Assembly (NCBI GenBank): GCA_964023275.1
Contig: OZ029916.1
Coordinates: forward strand, 35,051,727 to 35,115,726
From: Norana najaformis
Lineage: Eukaryota; Annelida; Clitellata; Crassiclitellata; Hormogastridae
Reading direction: 5' to 3'
DNA length: 64,000 bases
Positions 25,877-39,100 of this stretch are shown here, piece by piece (position 1 is the stretch's first letter; every line of letters starts with the position of its first letter). The translations under genes and the position numbers were made by a program. The notes below the pieces were generated by a model, which was not told the DNA's origin, ran no database searches, and was given only the letters and a program-made list of their open reading frames with translations.

Positions 25877-27499
25877 TATAGACAGCAAAGGACAAAAAAG
25901 AAGGATCAGCCAACACAGTATAGTATGTATGCATGCTTGTATCTGAATATTTTATATAGCGCCTTTTAGTGCCACTCAAAAGAGCTGGAAATCATCGAGT
26001 CAATGCAGAGATTTCAGGTTTATGAATCCTTTAAAATGGTCAATATGTAAAGAGCTTTAACAAGTCCTTCACACAACTGCTTATACACATATACACAGAA
26101 ATAATAACAACAATTATTATTGTTGTTAGTGTTATTGTTATTGTTGTTGTTATTGTTACAGTTATCATTTCTTTATCGTTATCGTTATCATTATCACTGT
26201 TATAACAACAAATAACAATGAGAATAAGACCTGGCAAAATCCATTGGAAATACCTCAAAAATAAGTTCTGAAAGTACTTCATGTATTGTAAAGTTATATC
26301 TGTGTTGTAAGAAAATGCATATTGCTGGAGACCTACTACAGATTGAAAATGTATGCCCACAGCTGCCCCCAAAATCGTCATGATATTCAATCTGCTGGGT
26401 TATACGTTGCTTGCTAACATATGAGTTCGGCTCCTTTAATTCTATATTTCAAAAATTTCCCATTCTCCTCTGCAACTCCTACAAAAAGCACTGTCAAAGT
26501 CTCAGGAACGATTCGACGCCGTGTCTGCATCTGACAGTGCACATCAACTGCCAGACCATAGCATTTAAATGAAGAAGATCTCACTAATGCCAGAAGGCGC
26601 TTTCGTTTAACAAGTTGTTTACATATAAAACTAAACTTACCGATTTCATTTCGTTACACCCGATTCTGCATTTTTCTGAAATACTCTCAGAGGCACATAA
26701 AATCCACAGAACAATTTCAAATACAACAATTAGACGAATACTACTTAATGTAGGAGTTATGTTATCAAACGGCATTTTATTGAACTTATAGCTAACATCG
26801 TTCTCAGACGAAGACGCCGTCGAAACGCAAGACCTCCCAAAGAACCTTTAATTTCAACGAAAGGCACCCCTGAACATTTCCCCGTCATAAATTATGCCCT
26901 GCAACGCAGAAACTCTGGGAACGGCATCCCAGAACATTTCCACGTTATAAATTATACCTCGCCACATCCACTCTTCCATTTGTGCTGCCATAAATCACAA
27001 GCCAGTCAGAGTAATTAACTTAACCTACTGCTACGAATAAACAAGCGAATCGCGTAATTTAGGCTCTGATTTTAGGTTTAGGTTTTAATTAAAACTGCAA
27101 CTGTCTTAAGTGATAGTTTACTGGTATCTCAAGGACCATTATAGATTCCTTGCTGGTATCTTAATTGGGCGCTTGTGAACATGGCTTGGTCGTTCGAATT
27201 TCGACGAATTATCTTCTTAAGCACTGAAGAAATGGCGCGTTCATTTGCGAGCAGTTACTGCTTTTATCTTAATACAATGGTTTTAACTGCGCGAACTTCC
27301 AATAAACGACTATTAGATCGTGTAGAGCTATTGGACTACTTGTCTTCCATTACGACGTGCCATGTCTTTTAGTAACGATCGAGGCTTAATGCGTGGTTAT
27401 GAAAAATTTGCGCTTTTTCAGCAATATGTATGCATGCTTGAATCTGGATATTTATATAGCACCTTCTAGTTTCTCTCAAAACTGCTGGATATATAGGCC
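25877..27499. other. No gene recognised
   Basis: Contains GCGCCTTTTAGTGCCACTC (25960), a short retroelement 3' end, and an ATT/GTT array. The rest is unremarkable. Confidence 0.4.
26100..26225. repeat. ATT/GTT/ATC microsatellite
   Basis: Interrupted TTATTG and TTATCG repeats. Confidence 0.75.
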
Positions 27500-28135
27500 T
27501 ACATACATGCGTACACGTGCATACAAATCACTCCACTGGGAGAAAGTTCCCCAACGCATTCATTTTAAAGTTCTCTTTCTAATCTATAACACTCTCGAAT
27601 TTTCCCAACCTACTTATGTTCGCAAACTCTCTATCATCCAATCACACCTCTCTACTCGCTTATCCTCTTACCTCACCCTAGTACGTCCCTCTGGAACTAC
27701 GCGTCATAAGTTCTCTAACCGATACATGCACCACACTGCACCTAAACTCTAGAATGATCTCCCATCTGAATTTTACAAATTCTGTTCCTCTATCCTTCCC
27801 GTCGTTCACCCATCATCATCTGTCTCATGCCCCTCTATTACTCCTCGGATGTTCCATTCAAAACTGGAGTAACACCTTTTCAAGAAATCCTACCCTGATC
27901 AATCGAATCCGCTGCCTTCCCATTTCTCTCAGCTATCCTGATTCACAACCCATCCTAACAGCTCCATTCCCTTCCTCTCTCTGGTCTTCTGGCAACCGGA
28001 CTTGGTTCTTGACACGGCAGCTTTGGACAACCCTACTGACGTGACGCAGCGCTCGTAAATAAGCTGGTGCCCTGCGTTTAGATTTTAAGTAGCTTTTCAG
28101 AAATTTGGAGTTTACGATTACGAATATGCGGTCTG
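27500..28135 (+). mobile_element. LINE ORF2 C-terminus and 3' end
   Basis: Encodes LHWEKVPQRIHFKVLFLIYN then TRHKFSNRYMHHTAPKL, the usual end of a CR1/L2-type ORF2 (HWLPVRQRI..KLL..Y; S.R.FS...P.LWN.LP). After stops it runs into a 3' UTR ending TTTACGATTACGAAT. The apparent 119- and 96-residue frames are parts of this element. Confidence 0.78.
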
Positions 28136-28399
28136 TCCATGTGGTTGAGCCGATGAAAAGGCCAGTTTCTTTGACGAAATTTTTGTGGCCCTGGGAATTG
28201 CATAGCACTTTTGTGGCAAAGTTGCAGACAGTGCAACCGTTTCTCCTTATTTTTGCGACTATGATCAGATTAACTAACATATCTTAATCGTAAACTCTGC
28301 AATAATTTGACCCACAGAAAGCTAAATTATGGGAACCAGCTAATCATGCGTGTTCAAACAAAATTGGTGAGGCAGACTGGGTTATGGTTTGGTTAATCT

Positions 28400-28660
28400 T
28401 GGATAGCGATACAATCGTAATCGTAAGCTCGAGATTTCTACAGCGCCCAACGAAAGCTAAGTCGCAGGAACCAGCTTATTCACAGAAGCTCAGTCAAAAC
28501 AAAATCGATAGGCAGGAAGGGTTCGGTTCCAAGGTCAAGATCCAAGAGTCAGGGAGGTAGACAGTCAGACTGCTACGGTGGATGATGTTTCGAAATGAAC
28601 CAGAAAGTGAGATAATGGGAAGAGGAAGAATGGTGAGGAATCAAGTTGACCTTCATGTTG
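28400..28660 (-). mobile_element. LINE 3' end, minus copy
   Basis: Begins ATCGTAATCGTAAGCTCGAG and continues through the inverted 3' UTR of the same family, lying about 265 bp from the plus copy that ends at 28135, so the two form a tail-to-tail pair. Confidence 0.72.
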
Positions 28661-28969
28661 CATAAGACAACGGCCACCGAAGAAGAAAAGCTCTGTAACT
28701 CAAACAAACAGCTTTAACTTTTTTATGACTCTTCTTAATCATGTACAAGATACCCGTTCTACCACATGCTATTCAGGTTTCAAGAAAAATATATTTAGAA
28801 ATTTGGAAAACTTACACGTTGACTTCCTTTCCCAATGTAAATATTTTTCTGAAAATGTTGTCTGAACATGCTGACTTGATTTGGTTTATGGCACTAGAGA
28901 AATGAGCTTTAGATAACGATTTTGGTGTAAGCGGACAACTCATAATGATGACGCAAGTGAAACATGCCT

Positions 28970-29091
<122 letters not shown>

Positions 29092-29627
29092 CAGAATACG
29101 TTTTTAGTGTAATTTGTAAACTGGTAAAGTCTAAAAAGCCTACAGCACATATTTGTTAATTATTGACACTAAGTTAAAACAGAATAAAAAACTCTTTAAA
29201 TGTTTCAGTAGAACAGCTGTCACCTCCCCCTGGATAGCAAGTTCATTGGAATAATACTGTCCCTCATTTGCACTAGGTAACAACAGATCACCTTCTGGCA
29301 TTCTGAGATTCACCTGTGCTAAAATAAATAAAAACCAAGACAACGTAACAACTGGGCAAGCGCACATATGCACACACCTACACACACATACACACCTAGC
29401 AACAAAATCCAACAAATGTCAGCAATGGCATGCAGCCTTGAAGTAGGGTGATGTATGGAAGCACTTTACACAAAACCATTCCCATGGACCAACATAAACA
29501 TACCAATAACAACACACAAGAAGAAATGATAGGATGTCAGAGAAAGCAAAGAACTACGTTGTCTTTATGTGAGACCTACGACTACCTGAATGGTGTGACA
29601 ATGCCCCCAAAGAACAAGCACTATTAT

Positions 29628-29697
29628 CGAGAGCTTGTTCTGAATGAAAACTTTAGTACGTCGAGTGCTTGTTCTGAATGAAAACTTTAGTACCGTC
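29628..29697. repeat. Tandem duplication of about 34 bp
   Basis: GCTTGTTCTGAATGAAAACT then TTAGTAC occurs twice in a row. Confidence 0.8.
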
Positions 29698-30021
29698 ACA
29701 GGCTAAAGCATGGCCAATTTCAGCTGACTGTGCTGCACATGAATCTTTGCCACAATTCCAACAAAAAAACCACAGGGTGAATAAGACGAGTTTGTAGTGT
29801 TCTGTTCTGACAACTCCAGAAACGTAACCAAGGTTGAAGGCTACTTTCTCTAAACATATCACAAAAAACTGCTGACTTAAAGCACCCTATTATATAAAAC
29901 AAACCAATCATTGTATAAATACGTTCAGTCCAAAAACTAAACTTAAAGATGACAACATTCATATCGCAAGACGGATCGTTCAGGAATGTTCCATACACTG
30001 TGTGCGAGAAACGATGTTTGA

Positions 30022-30119
30022 CTACTGTTGGCCATATTGTTCTGGCAAAACGTATGAAATGTCGTCCCATGGATGACGGTACAGACCCTGCTTCAGTCGC
30101 TTCTGATCCAAATAATGTC
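30022..30119 (-). CDS. ACLY: ACLY coding exon 28, C-terminus and stop
   Basis: Residues 1064-1095 and [22 protein letters not shown] then [12 protein letters not shown]. The last residues differ from human (EHMSM). Acceptor AACCTGTAG. No clear AATAAA could be assigned on the minus strand in the next kilobase. Confidence 0.96.
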
Positions 30120-33100
30120 CTACAGGTTAAAGAACTTCATTTAAATTCAAAAATCTCCAAAATCAGACAAAAATACCTTATTCCATCTAAAACAGGAAGA
30201 ATACAGTGGAATAAAACTTAAACCAGTACCAATCCCCTAAAAAGAAACTATGCAATTTTCACTTTAGAAGTTCTGGAGATTCGAAAGTGGACTGCCTTGA
30301 AAACATAAAATTTTATTTATGTCTGAACAGTCAAGTATATAGTACGTAGATAACTTAGAAACATAACAGCATAACGACAAATGCAACCAAGATATTAAGA
30401 ACACGACTAGAACTCTAACCTTGAAATATACGATATAAAATCACAAATCTTTCTCAAAACTTGCAACATCTTACCTATGAACCCTATGCTTCTGCCAAGT
30501 ACAAACAGTCCATTCAGTGCTCCACTTTCAATGTATTCATTTGCTTCCTCCCTAAAAGAAATTCATCTTCAGTATTCACCAGAATAACAAACTGTTATTG
30601 TTCACAAGTAGCATTACAATTATGTGATTTTGCTAAACAATTACAGGTGCACGATTCATCATTAAATGATATAGTTACAAGTACAGGTGTTACCCATGTT
30701 ACATTACAATCACATGATTAACGCTAGATTTACAGTTGAGATTTAATATTACAGACCTAGTGAAACAGCCACAGTTTCGCAGAAGATCAACCATGGCAAC
30801 TCCAATCAAGCCATCAACATTCAGAATCAAGTTGGGCTTCTGTAAAAAAAAATCCAAACAAATCTTGCCACACAAACGCCTGCTTTGAAATAGAATAAAC
30901 ATACCTAACAGTACCATACATAACACAAATTGGTTTCAACCTAAGGAGGCACAGTTCACATGGTTTACATAGAAAAATTAATCTGTCTTCTTTATTTCTT
31001 TTTTGTTTCATTTAAAATATATCAAAAGTCTGAATGTGCATTTTGCAATTTAACAGCACATTTGCAGAGCATTCAAGAAAACTCATATGTACATTTAATT
31101 ATATATATATATATATATATACATATATATGTATATATACTTAAAGATTTATGGAAAATATGAAGTGAAAGTTTTGCAGCCAATGTCCCTGCTGTTAATT
31201 CTCAACAGTTTGCCTGTCACATAGAAAAGAATGCACTGACACGAGTAAAGCAGATGTTCATTAGATTAAGGTAACTTGCAATGTACATGATACACCGCAA
31301 GTTAGCCACCATGCAAAATATGAAAGTCAAGGAACTTAAAAAATAAAAAGTACTTTCATTAATTTTTCAAAGAAATCAGATATACAGACAAATTTTATAC
31401 ACTTGAGATACTAACTTTGGATGTTGTTATCTTTTCCACTTCAATGGCATAGCTAAGCAGAGGAGTGGCTGGAAAGCTTTCCATGGCAAATTCCTTAAGA
31501 ATGACGACCCTCATATCTGGATTGTTGATCTGTACACAGCCACAACAGCAACCTGCATGACTAGCAGGTAATAGAAGTTATTCCCACACTTCAGGCCTTC
31601 AAGTTTCTTCAAATCACTTCTCACTACAGATTACAGCCTTACAAATCCCTTCATGAAATACCAGAATAAAATCATTCTTAAAACATTTGATAACAGAGTA
31701 CAAGCAGTGCACAAAATTGACCCCTGAACACAAATCAACACGACATCTGCAAGAGTACCTAAGGGCATTTATCAGTGCATTTACGAGAGCATGCAGGGAT
31801 TGCACCTGTGCCTATTCTGACCATATGGATATATGCTATGACCTGCTCTCACCCGTAACCAGTTGCAAATTCGCCACAACATGTATGATTAAATATCTTT
31901 GGCTCACAGAACACTGCCGCTCTACAATTTCTTCCTCCAGTTCAAAACAGTTTTGCAGAAAATAACCCATAACAAATCTATTCCAAATCCAATTAAGGAT
32001 ATATCATTTCTTCAACACTGAACAGGACAACTGAAAGAAAACTAACCGACTTGACCCTGTGGCCAATGCCCATGATCAGCTGACCCTTCTTTCTCATGGT
32101 GTTCACCATCTCCATTGGAATTAGACCTGCATCATAGGCTTCTGTGAACTGCTTTGCAGCACCATCCAACGCACCTCCAAAGCGATCACCCTGCGGCACA
32201 ACAGAAAATCTCAGTATCAAATTTAGATTTTATACATTAAAACTATCATAAATTCAAATTTTTTTAATTATAAAGATCATAAACTTAATTTTGATTAACA
32301 AGTTTTGTGGATGATACAGACTGAGTCATTCAAGATATGCTAGTGTTTCACGTGAAACTGGTAATTATCCTAGACGGAAAGCCGTTCCAGGTGTGACTGC
32401 TGTTGTCAAGTGCCTTCTTCATTCCTAGAAGGGAATGATTTAACAGAGGTCTGAATTAACCCATTTATGGTACAACAGTTAACAAAGGTAGGCATCCATT
32501 ACATGTGAACATCCAACTAAACTCAACTGCTACTGCGTAATGCAATAAAAAAATCTAGTAAAAGTGAAGAATGTAGCAAAAAATGTAAAATGTAGTGAAT
32601 AATGTGATAAATGTAGTGAAACAGAATATCTTACGTACGATTGTGAGAAGACCAGAGGCAAGAGACGAGATAAGATCCTTTCCAGCTCGTGCACAGACGA
32701 TGGTGTTGTGTGCACCTGATACGGCCGGACCATGATCGGCAGTGACCATTAGACACATCTCAATAAACTTTGAAGCATATCGAGGTAGCCTGCAAAACAC
32801 AAATGCACCAATTGTTGGAAGTGATCAGATATAATGTGACAGTAACAAAAAAATCTGTATAAAAGATTGAGGAGCATGTGTTTTGAAACTGGTTTGATTG
32901 GTTTTATCTGTTTATTATGTACATCCATCCGCCACATGCTAAAATGATTACAATTATGTTTTTGGATACTTCTACAGCAGATTTTAAGGACCTCTCAAAA
33001 TCGGTACAGAAATAACCAAATTATCTGAGTACTTTCTCAAACTCAAATCAAAATTTCAAAAGCCATGCAACTTACCAAATAAGGTAGTTCAATTATTGGT

Positions 33101-36100
33101 TTCTGTCATTATGTCTACACTTCAGCCGAAACATCTACCAACTCAACCATGCCTTTGAGGACTGCCGATACCACCACAGGCGAAAATTACACGATGAATG
33201 GTTCAGTATGTGACTTCACACAGCGTGCAACAGACTAGTGGTTAGTATGCTGGACGGTCAACCTCAAGGCCAAGGCTTCAAATCCCCACCAGGACAGAAA
33301 GATATTTCAAATTTCTGTTCCAGTTGCATCCTTAGCCAACTCAGATTTCAAAATGAGTACAGTAACCACACACATTGCCAACAAGATCAGATGGCAAGCA
33401 AGAGGATCGGCCATCTGTCATCATAAGCAGAGGCCAAGGAAAAGAAATCACAAACATACAATACCTATCGCTGCCTCTCAGGTTAGCTTAAGGGACTGCT
33501 CTTCTTCTCGTCTCAACATGACCTTACTTTACATCCCGTAATACAGATTACTGGCAGTCCTGTACACACTGTTGATGCTCACCTTTTCTGGAACCAGAGT
33601 AGACCAAGGACACCGCCAATGCCGAGATCCTCCTTGAACACGTCAGTAATCGGGACCCCAGCGTAAAGCAGCTCCTGTCCTCGCTCGTCACAGATGCTGG
33701 TCATGAAGGACGCAGGCTTTCGAATAAGGCCAAGCTCACGAGCCCAGTTGTAATCCATTGGAACAGGGGGAGGAGCTACCTCCTCCTTGGGTACTATCAC
33801 ACCCTTTGATACGAGGTCTTCATAAACAGTTCTACATGCAAGAAACATTCCAACAATAATTAAATCATCACAAGGTCAACCTTCACATGAAGGTATCTAA
33901 TAGTGAAATAAACAAGTATCAAATCAAAGAGCTTCAAACTGAAGGAGCAAGAGAAAAAGTCCCAATATTCAGTGTTTATTAAGTACTAAATAACGATATC
34001 AAAGATACCGTGTGTGACTGCTAAATGGTTACAAACTGTTGAAGTCATTCAGTCAACTCTCAACCCAGCCCCCATAGAACCAAACAGTCTTTAATTTGAG
34101 GAAGGAGGTATTAGCTCCTCTTGCAGTGAGAAGACAGATATTTCTTCAGGATCAAGCAATTGACTGTCTGTCCTTACCAACGTTTTACACTCAGAACTAA
34201 ATTACATGTAAAGCATTTTTGTGAGGCTCTTTGCAAATATTACATCCCAATATATTCACCACTGACAAGGCAGCTATGGCTTGTGCAGTTCATACCTGAT
34301 TGTCTTGCCAAGATCATCAAAGGATGCAGGAACATATGCACCAGCTTCACGAAGAGCCTGGTTTTTGGCAACAGCCGTTTCAGCATCAGCATTTGCACAA
34401 GATCCGGCATGGCCAAACTGTACCTGAATGAAAAATTTAAACCATGCTACAGAAATATTCACACAGTGAATTTTCTACATGTTTATTACAAAGAATTAAT
34501 TACTTTGCAAATCATACCAAACATGACCAAACTGGACTCAAGTCCATGAAAACTTACGGATAACAAATATTCACTGCATGCTTATTATAAAAATGAATTA
34601 CCTTGCAAACTGAGCAAAAGCAAAAATTAAATATAACTGATAAATGTAGAATAAACCTCAAAAGCAAACACATCAACAAATCCAAACATTAAGGAGTTAA
34701 GGTAAGGTCATGTAGCACAAGATAGGTAAGGGAAGCTATTACTCATTACGGGTTATATCAACACAAATTCTGGAGCTGAAGTATTGATCAGCAGAAGCAC
34801 CACACAATCCATTGACTAACATTGCAGAAAATGCATATTGAATTTTGCAGAACACACCAGAATTCACACCCCAGATGCAAAGGTGAAAGGTCAACCACTT
34901 TGTAGTCAGCCACCTGGCCACCTATAAACCGGGAAAGCAATAAATCTTACTTCTGAGGTAAACATTTTTGCACAGGTTCCAATGCACCATGCCACAACTG
35001 GTTTTGTGAGCCGTCCAGTCTTTATGCCTTCGGTAATTTTATACTCCTCCATTCCACCAACCTATGTTCACACAAATAAGATCACCATTTAAATAAATAA
35101 ACCAGGTAAATTCATGCACTGTTTACTCTGAATAAAACAGCCATGTTCTGTTACATCACTTTAAATCATATAGTTTTACCCATGTCCTTCCCAACTTTTA
35201 TCTAATCTAATCTGAAGACTTCTATTATCAAAACAAAAAGCTACGAATATGATGGCTGCTTCAAACTAAACTGCATTCTGCAATCCTCTAGAATCCTCTA
35301 GAAAGGTTCAGCCAATAGAAGTGATAATGGTGTTTTAAGTTTCATTTGTAAACGATAACTTGATCCACACAGAAGTCCTTACCTCGCCAAGGACAACAGT
35401 CATCTTGACTTCTGGGTTGTCTTGATATCTCTCGATGTGATCCATAAATGTTGTACCGGGATATCTATAAAAAGTAACATAATTTCAGATACCTAAATCA
35501 ACAGATACCTAAACTCCTATAATTCATGCCACATTATTCACTGTAAACTCTCATTCAATGACCAATAGAAAAATCTAATACATTGCTAAATTTATATACA
35601 GCATCCCATCTGTGAGACAGAGTCACGCCTGGCACTACTAATAACAACATCAATACATGTATAACATTACGTTGTTGCATGCCACTCAAACCTTTAGTGA
35701 CCACCATTGCATTAACTATCAGTTTTGAAAAGCCAATACAAACTATTTGCAAGCTAATTACTTTGAAGTGACCACTGACTGATGCCTTCTGTTATAGAAC
35801 TTTCAGATTTAATCAAATTAGATTAAAATACCGTGAGCCCTCTGGAGGCTCATTTGTAAGCCAACTATGGAGCAGAGTTGCATTCATCTCACAATTTGCA
35901 TAACTTAAACCCATCATAAACTGGTACAGCAAGAACTGTCTCTCATGGCGGGGATTTGAACTCCAACCTCCAGGTTGACAGTTCAGCACTAATCACTGGG
36001 CCACAAGGCTTTCTTAAAACTCAAGAATAACACAATTTTGAAATGAAACATGGGCTGACCTGTCACCTCCAATTGCCACTCCTTCATAGACACCATCTGC

Positions 36101-39100
36101 ATTCAAGCAGACAATGTTGTTCAGCTCATTCGACATTCCACCCGATCGTGAGACATATGCAATGCTGTGTAACACAAAATGTATTTTAAAGTATGTAAGT
36201 AAGTAGCTGTTGCTTGCATCTGTCAAGTGCAATTGGATTACATGTTACAGATGATTAGAATAAGTTTTACAATTTGAAGAGAAGAAAAGAAAAGAAGCAG
36301 ATACAATTCACCAAAGCACAGCTAGAGAGACATCTGCTGACAAGGAACTGGTACCACTACAACATGTACACATAAACTCAGCTTAACAGAAATTATCCAG
36401 TGCCATCTGTTGCTTTAGTTTCTACATTTATATAGCACCACAATATAATGACAAGCATCAGTTAAATGTCAGTAATGAACTGGTTGGAAGTGGAGGGAAG
36501 ATGCATACCTTCCGGGTCTGTACAGCTTCGAAGAAAGTATGTTGTCAAGCATGCCACCAGTATTGCCAATCTTGAAGCAGCCTGGCTTCAAAGCTCCAAC
36601 CTGTGGGCAATCAATCGATCGATCGATCAGCTCAAATGTCACTGTGCAGTGCAACGTAAGTAGATCAACTTGCACAGTCAGACTTAGATGAGTGCTTCCT
36701 AGTAAGCTGTAGAGGTGCTTCCAATAGCTGGATCAATCAACATTAACAAGACTAAAAGCAAAGGTGCTACCTGCTCCCAATTTGATAACAGTAAATTGAC
36801 TACAAGCAAAGGCACTTACTGTTGCTGGTCCAATAATAGTAACATGTTTCTTGTTGGCCATTTTTATCAGCTGCCGTGTCAGATTCTCTGGAATTCCTTC
36901 CGCAATGATGGCTATTGTCTTTATCTATTGAGATATAAAAGAAAACAAACCTTCTTCAAACCCTATTCAGCAAACAAGCCAATTCCAGCTGTGTAATTCA
37001 GTTCTGAGTTTAAAACATCGATATGGACAGACAGTCAAATGCCTGATCCTGAAGAAAATTGTCCATCTTCTCCCTGTAAGAGAAGCTACTACTTCCTTCC
37101 TCAAATTAAAGCATGTTTGGTCCTGCCAGGCCTGGGTTGGGAGTGTTTCTGAGTAAATAACTAGAACCAGCACTAAATAAATGAATGGCATTATGTTGCA
37201 TTACAAATATGGCACTGTAAATTTAAAAAATGAAAACTCCATACAGCAGCGTTATCAGATACATTTACACAAAGTTCTCGACAAAGAATAAAGATATTGA
37301 CCGTTGTGATACTGCTTCTGCGTTATTTACCACTAAGCACACACCAGCAGCATTTTGCTACAGCAGAACTTTTATACAGCATTGCTTCCACTTTCTAACT
37401 GAACTTCCACTAAAATGCTGCACTATGTATCAGTCACAGCTAACTGAAACTGATAGGCAAACTGCAATATGGGATCAGTCCAGAAACCTTTTCACCAACT
37501 CAGAACTAAACAAGGCCTTCTTAGATATCCACAAGCATGCTAACTGCTAAGATGGGTTTATAGAGGGTAATATTCTTGGAATTTTGGTTTTTAGTAACAA
37601 ATGACTGGTTACATTACTTGCCAGAACTGCACAGAATTACCTGAGGATACTGCATAGCTTCAACTGTACTTTCATATGCAGACCGCAAAGACGCAAAGCT
37701 GACCAAAACGTCGGCATCTGGATGATGTTTCATGACATCCTCGGTTTTCTTGTAAACTGCATTTGTATCAGTCAAGGAAATTGATCAAATCATCATTTCA
37801 ATATGTCAAAGAGGCTTAAATTTTAAAATCTCCCTCACAATCTTACTTCCCATCAAGTGTAGACCTAAAGTACTTGTTTACCGCTGGGATTACTAGTGCT
37901 AAAGTGCTGAAGGAATGGAAAGTTTAATTGTCTTTCTGTTCTGAGAAGAAACTACACACACAAACTGTGGACAGGCAGTATGGCATACCACCTACCCAAG
38001 TGAGACATTATTCTAGAAAAATTTCAACCAAGAAAATGATATTTTTATAACATTCTACAGGCAAAAATAATGTAATAAAATGTAAAATTCATTCCTAAAA
38101 ATAAACTTCAGATCACAAAAGAGACTGGATACCTGGAATCAGGATTTCTTTGTGTCCCCAATAAAACTTCTGCTTGTGATCACCACTTCAAAAGAAAAGC
38201 ACAAAACATGAAGCAGCATAAAACAATGGACCCTATTTGTCACATATCCTTTGGAAGTCATGTGAGGCACCATATTATAACAAATTCTCATCATAAACAG
38301 GTCAGGCTCCAAAGCAGAATTAAATCTCCAATGTCAAAATAAAAGTTAAATAAAACTGAACTAATTTTTTTAAAAGCCAATACGACTCCTACAGGCCAAT
38401 CCATGAACACCAACACATTAAAAAATCAACGACACAAGAGCGACAGACACAACAACAGTTTTAAAAGGACCTACATAAATGTTGTATTACATCACAACAA
38501 CAGCAGCGCAAAAGAAAAGAGCAGCTGAATTTCACACAACGGGGTAAAACAGTGTAAAAGGAGCTATACAGATTTTGGGTTACATTACAATTACAGCATA
38601 GTGGGAAAGTGTAGTTGAACGCTGGCTGAAACTTACACAAGCGGGTACCAAATGGCGACAACAGATGGCGCCTGACGAGAGCAGACGTAATCAAAGTCAA
38701 GCATTCCCTGAACGGCTCTCGTCTGCATTCCCCAAACGATCGCCTTCGTTGTCTTTGTGAATAGGTGACAACCGAGCTCAGCACCAGGAACATTACCTCC
38801 AGCAGCTGTAGAACCTTTTGTTTCAGCACCCCCAGTTGCACCTCCACCTGTGGCACTGGAGCTACTGGGTGCAGCACTTGACTGGTGACCATTCTGCAGT
38901 TTAAAAAAATCGATAAGTCCAAGATACTGGGAAAAGTAAAAGTAAATGCTCAATTACTACAACTCAGTTGGTCCTCAGAAGCTCAGTCCTGGAGCTGAAG
39001 TGCAAAGACAACATCAGCAATTGGACAACAGTTGCACAGCTCGACAAAAAATGGTTAATTTTACATGATGCAACAGGATTGGAACCCTGGACATAGTGGC

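Noticed and set aside
27393-28044. Plus-strand gene with 119- and 96-residue frames
   Set aside because: The frames are the decayed end of a CR1/L2-like ORF2 followed by its 3' UTR.
33274-33286. True tRNA gene
   Set aside because: A and B boxes are present, but the cloverleaf arms do not pair convincingly and the sequence continues into a SINE body shared with other copies.
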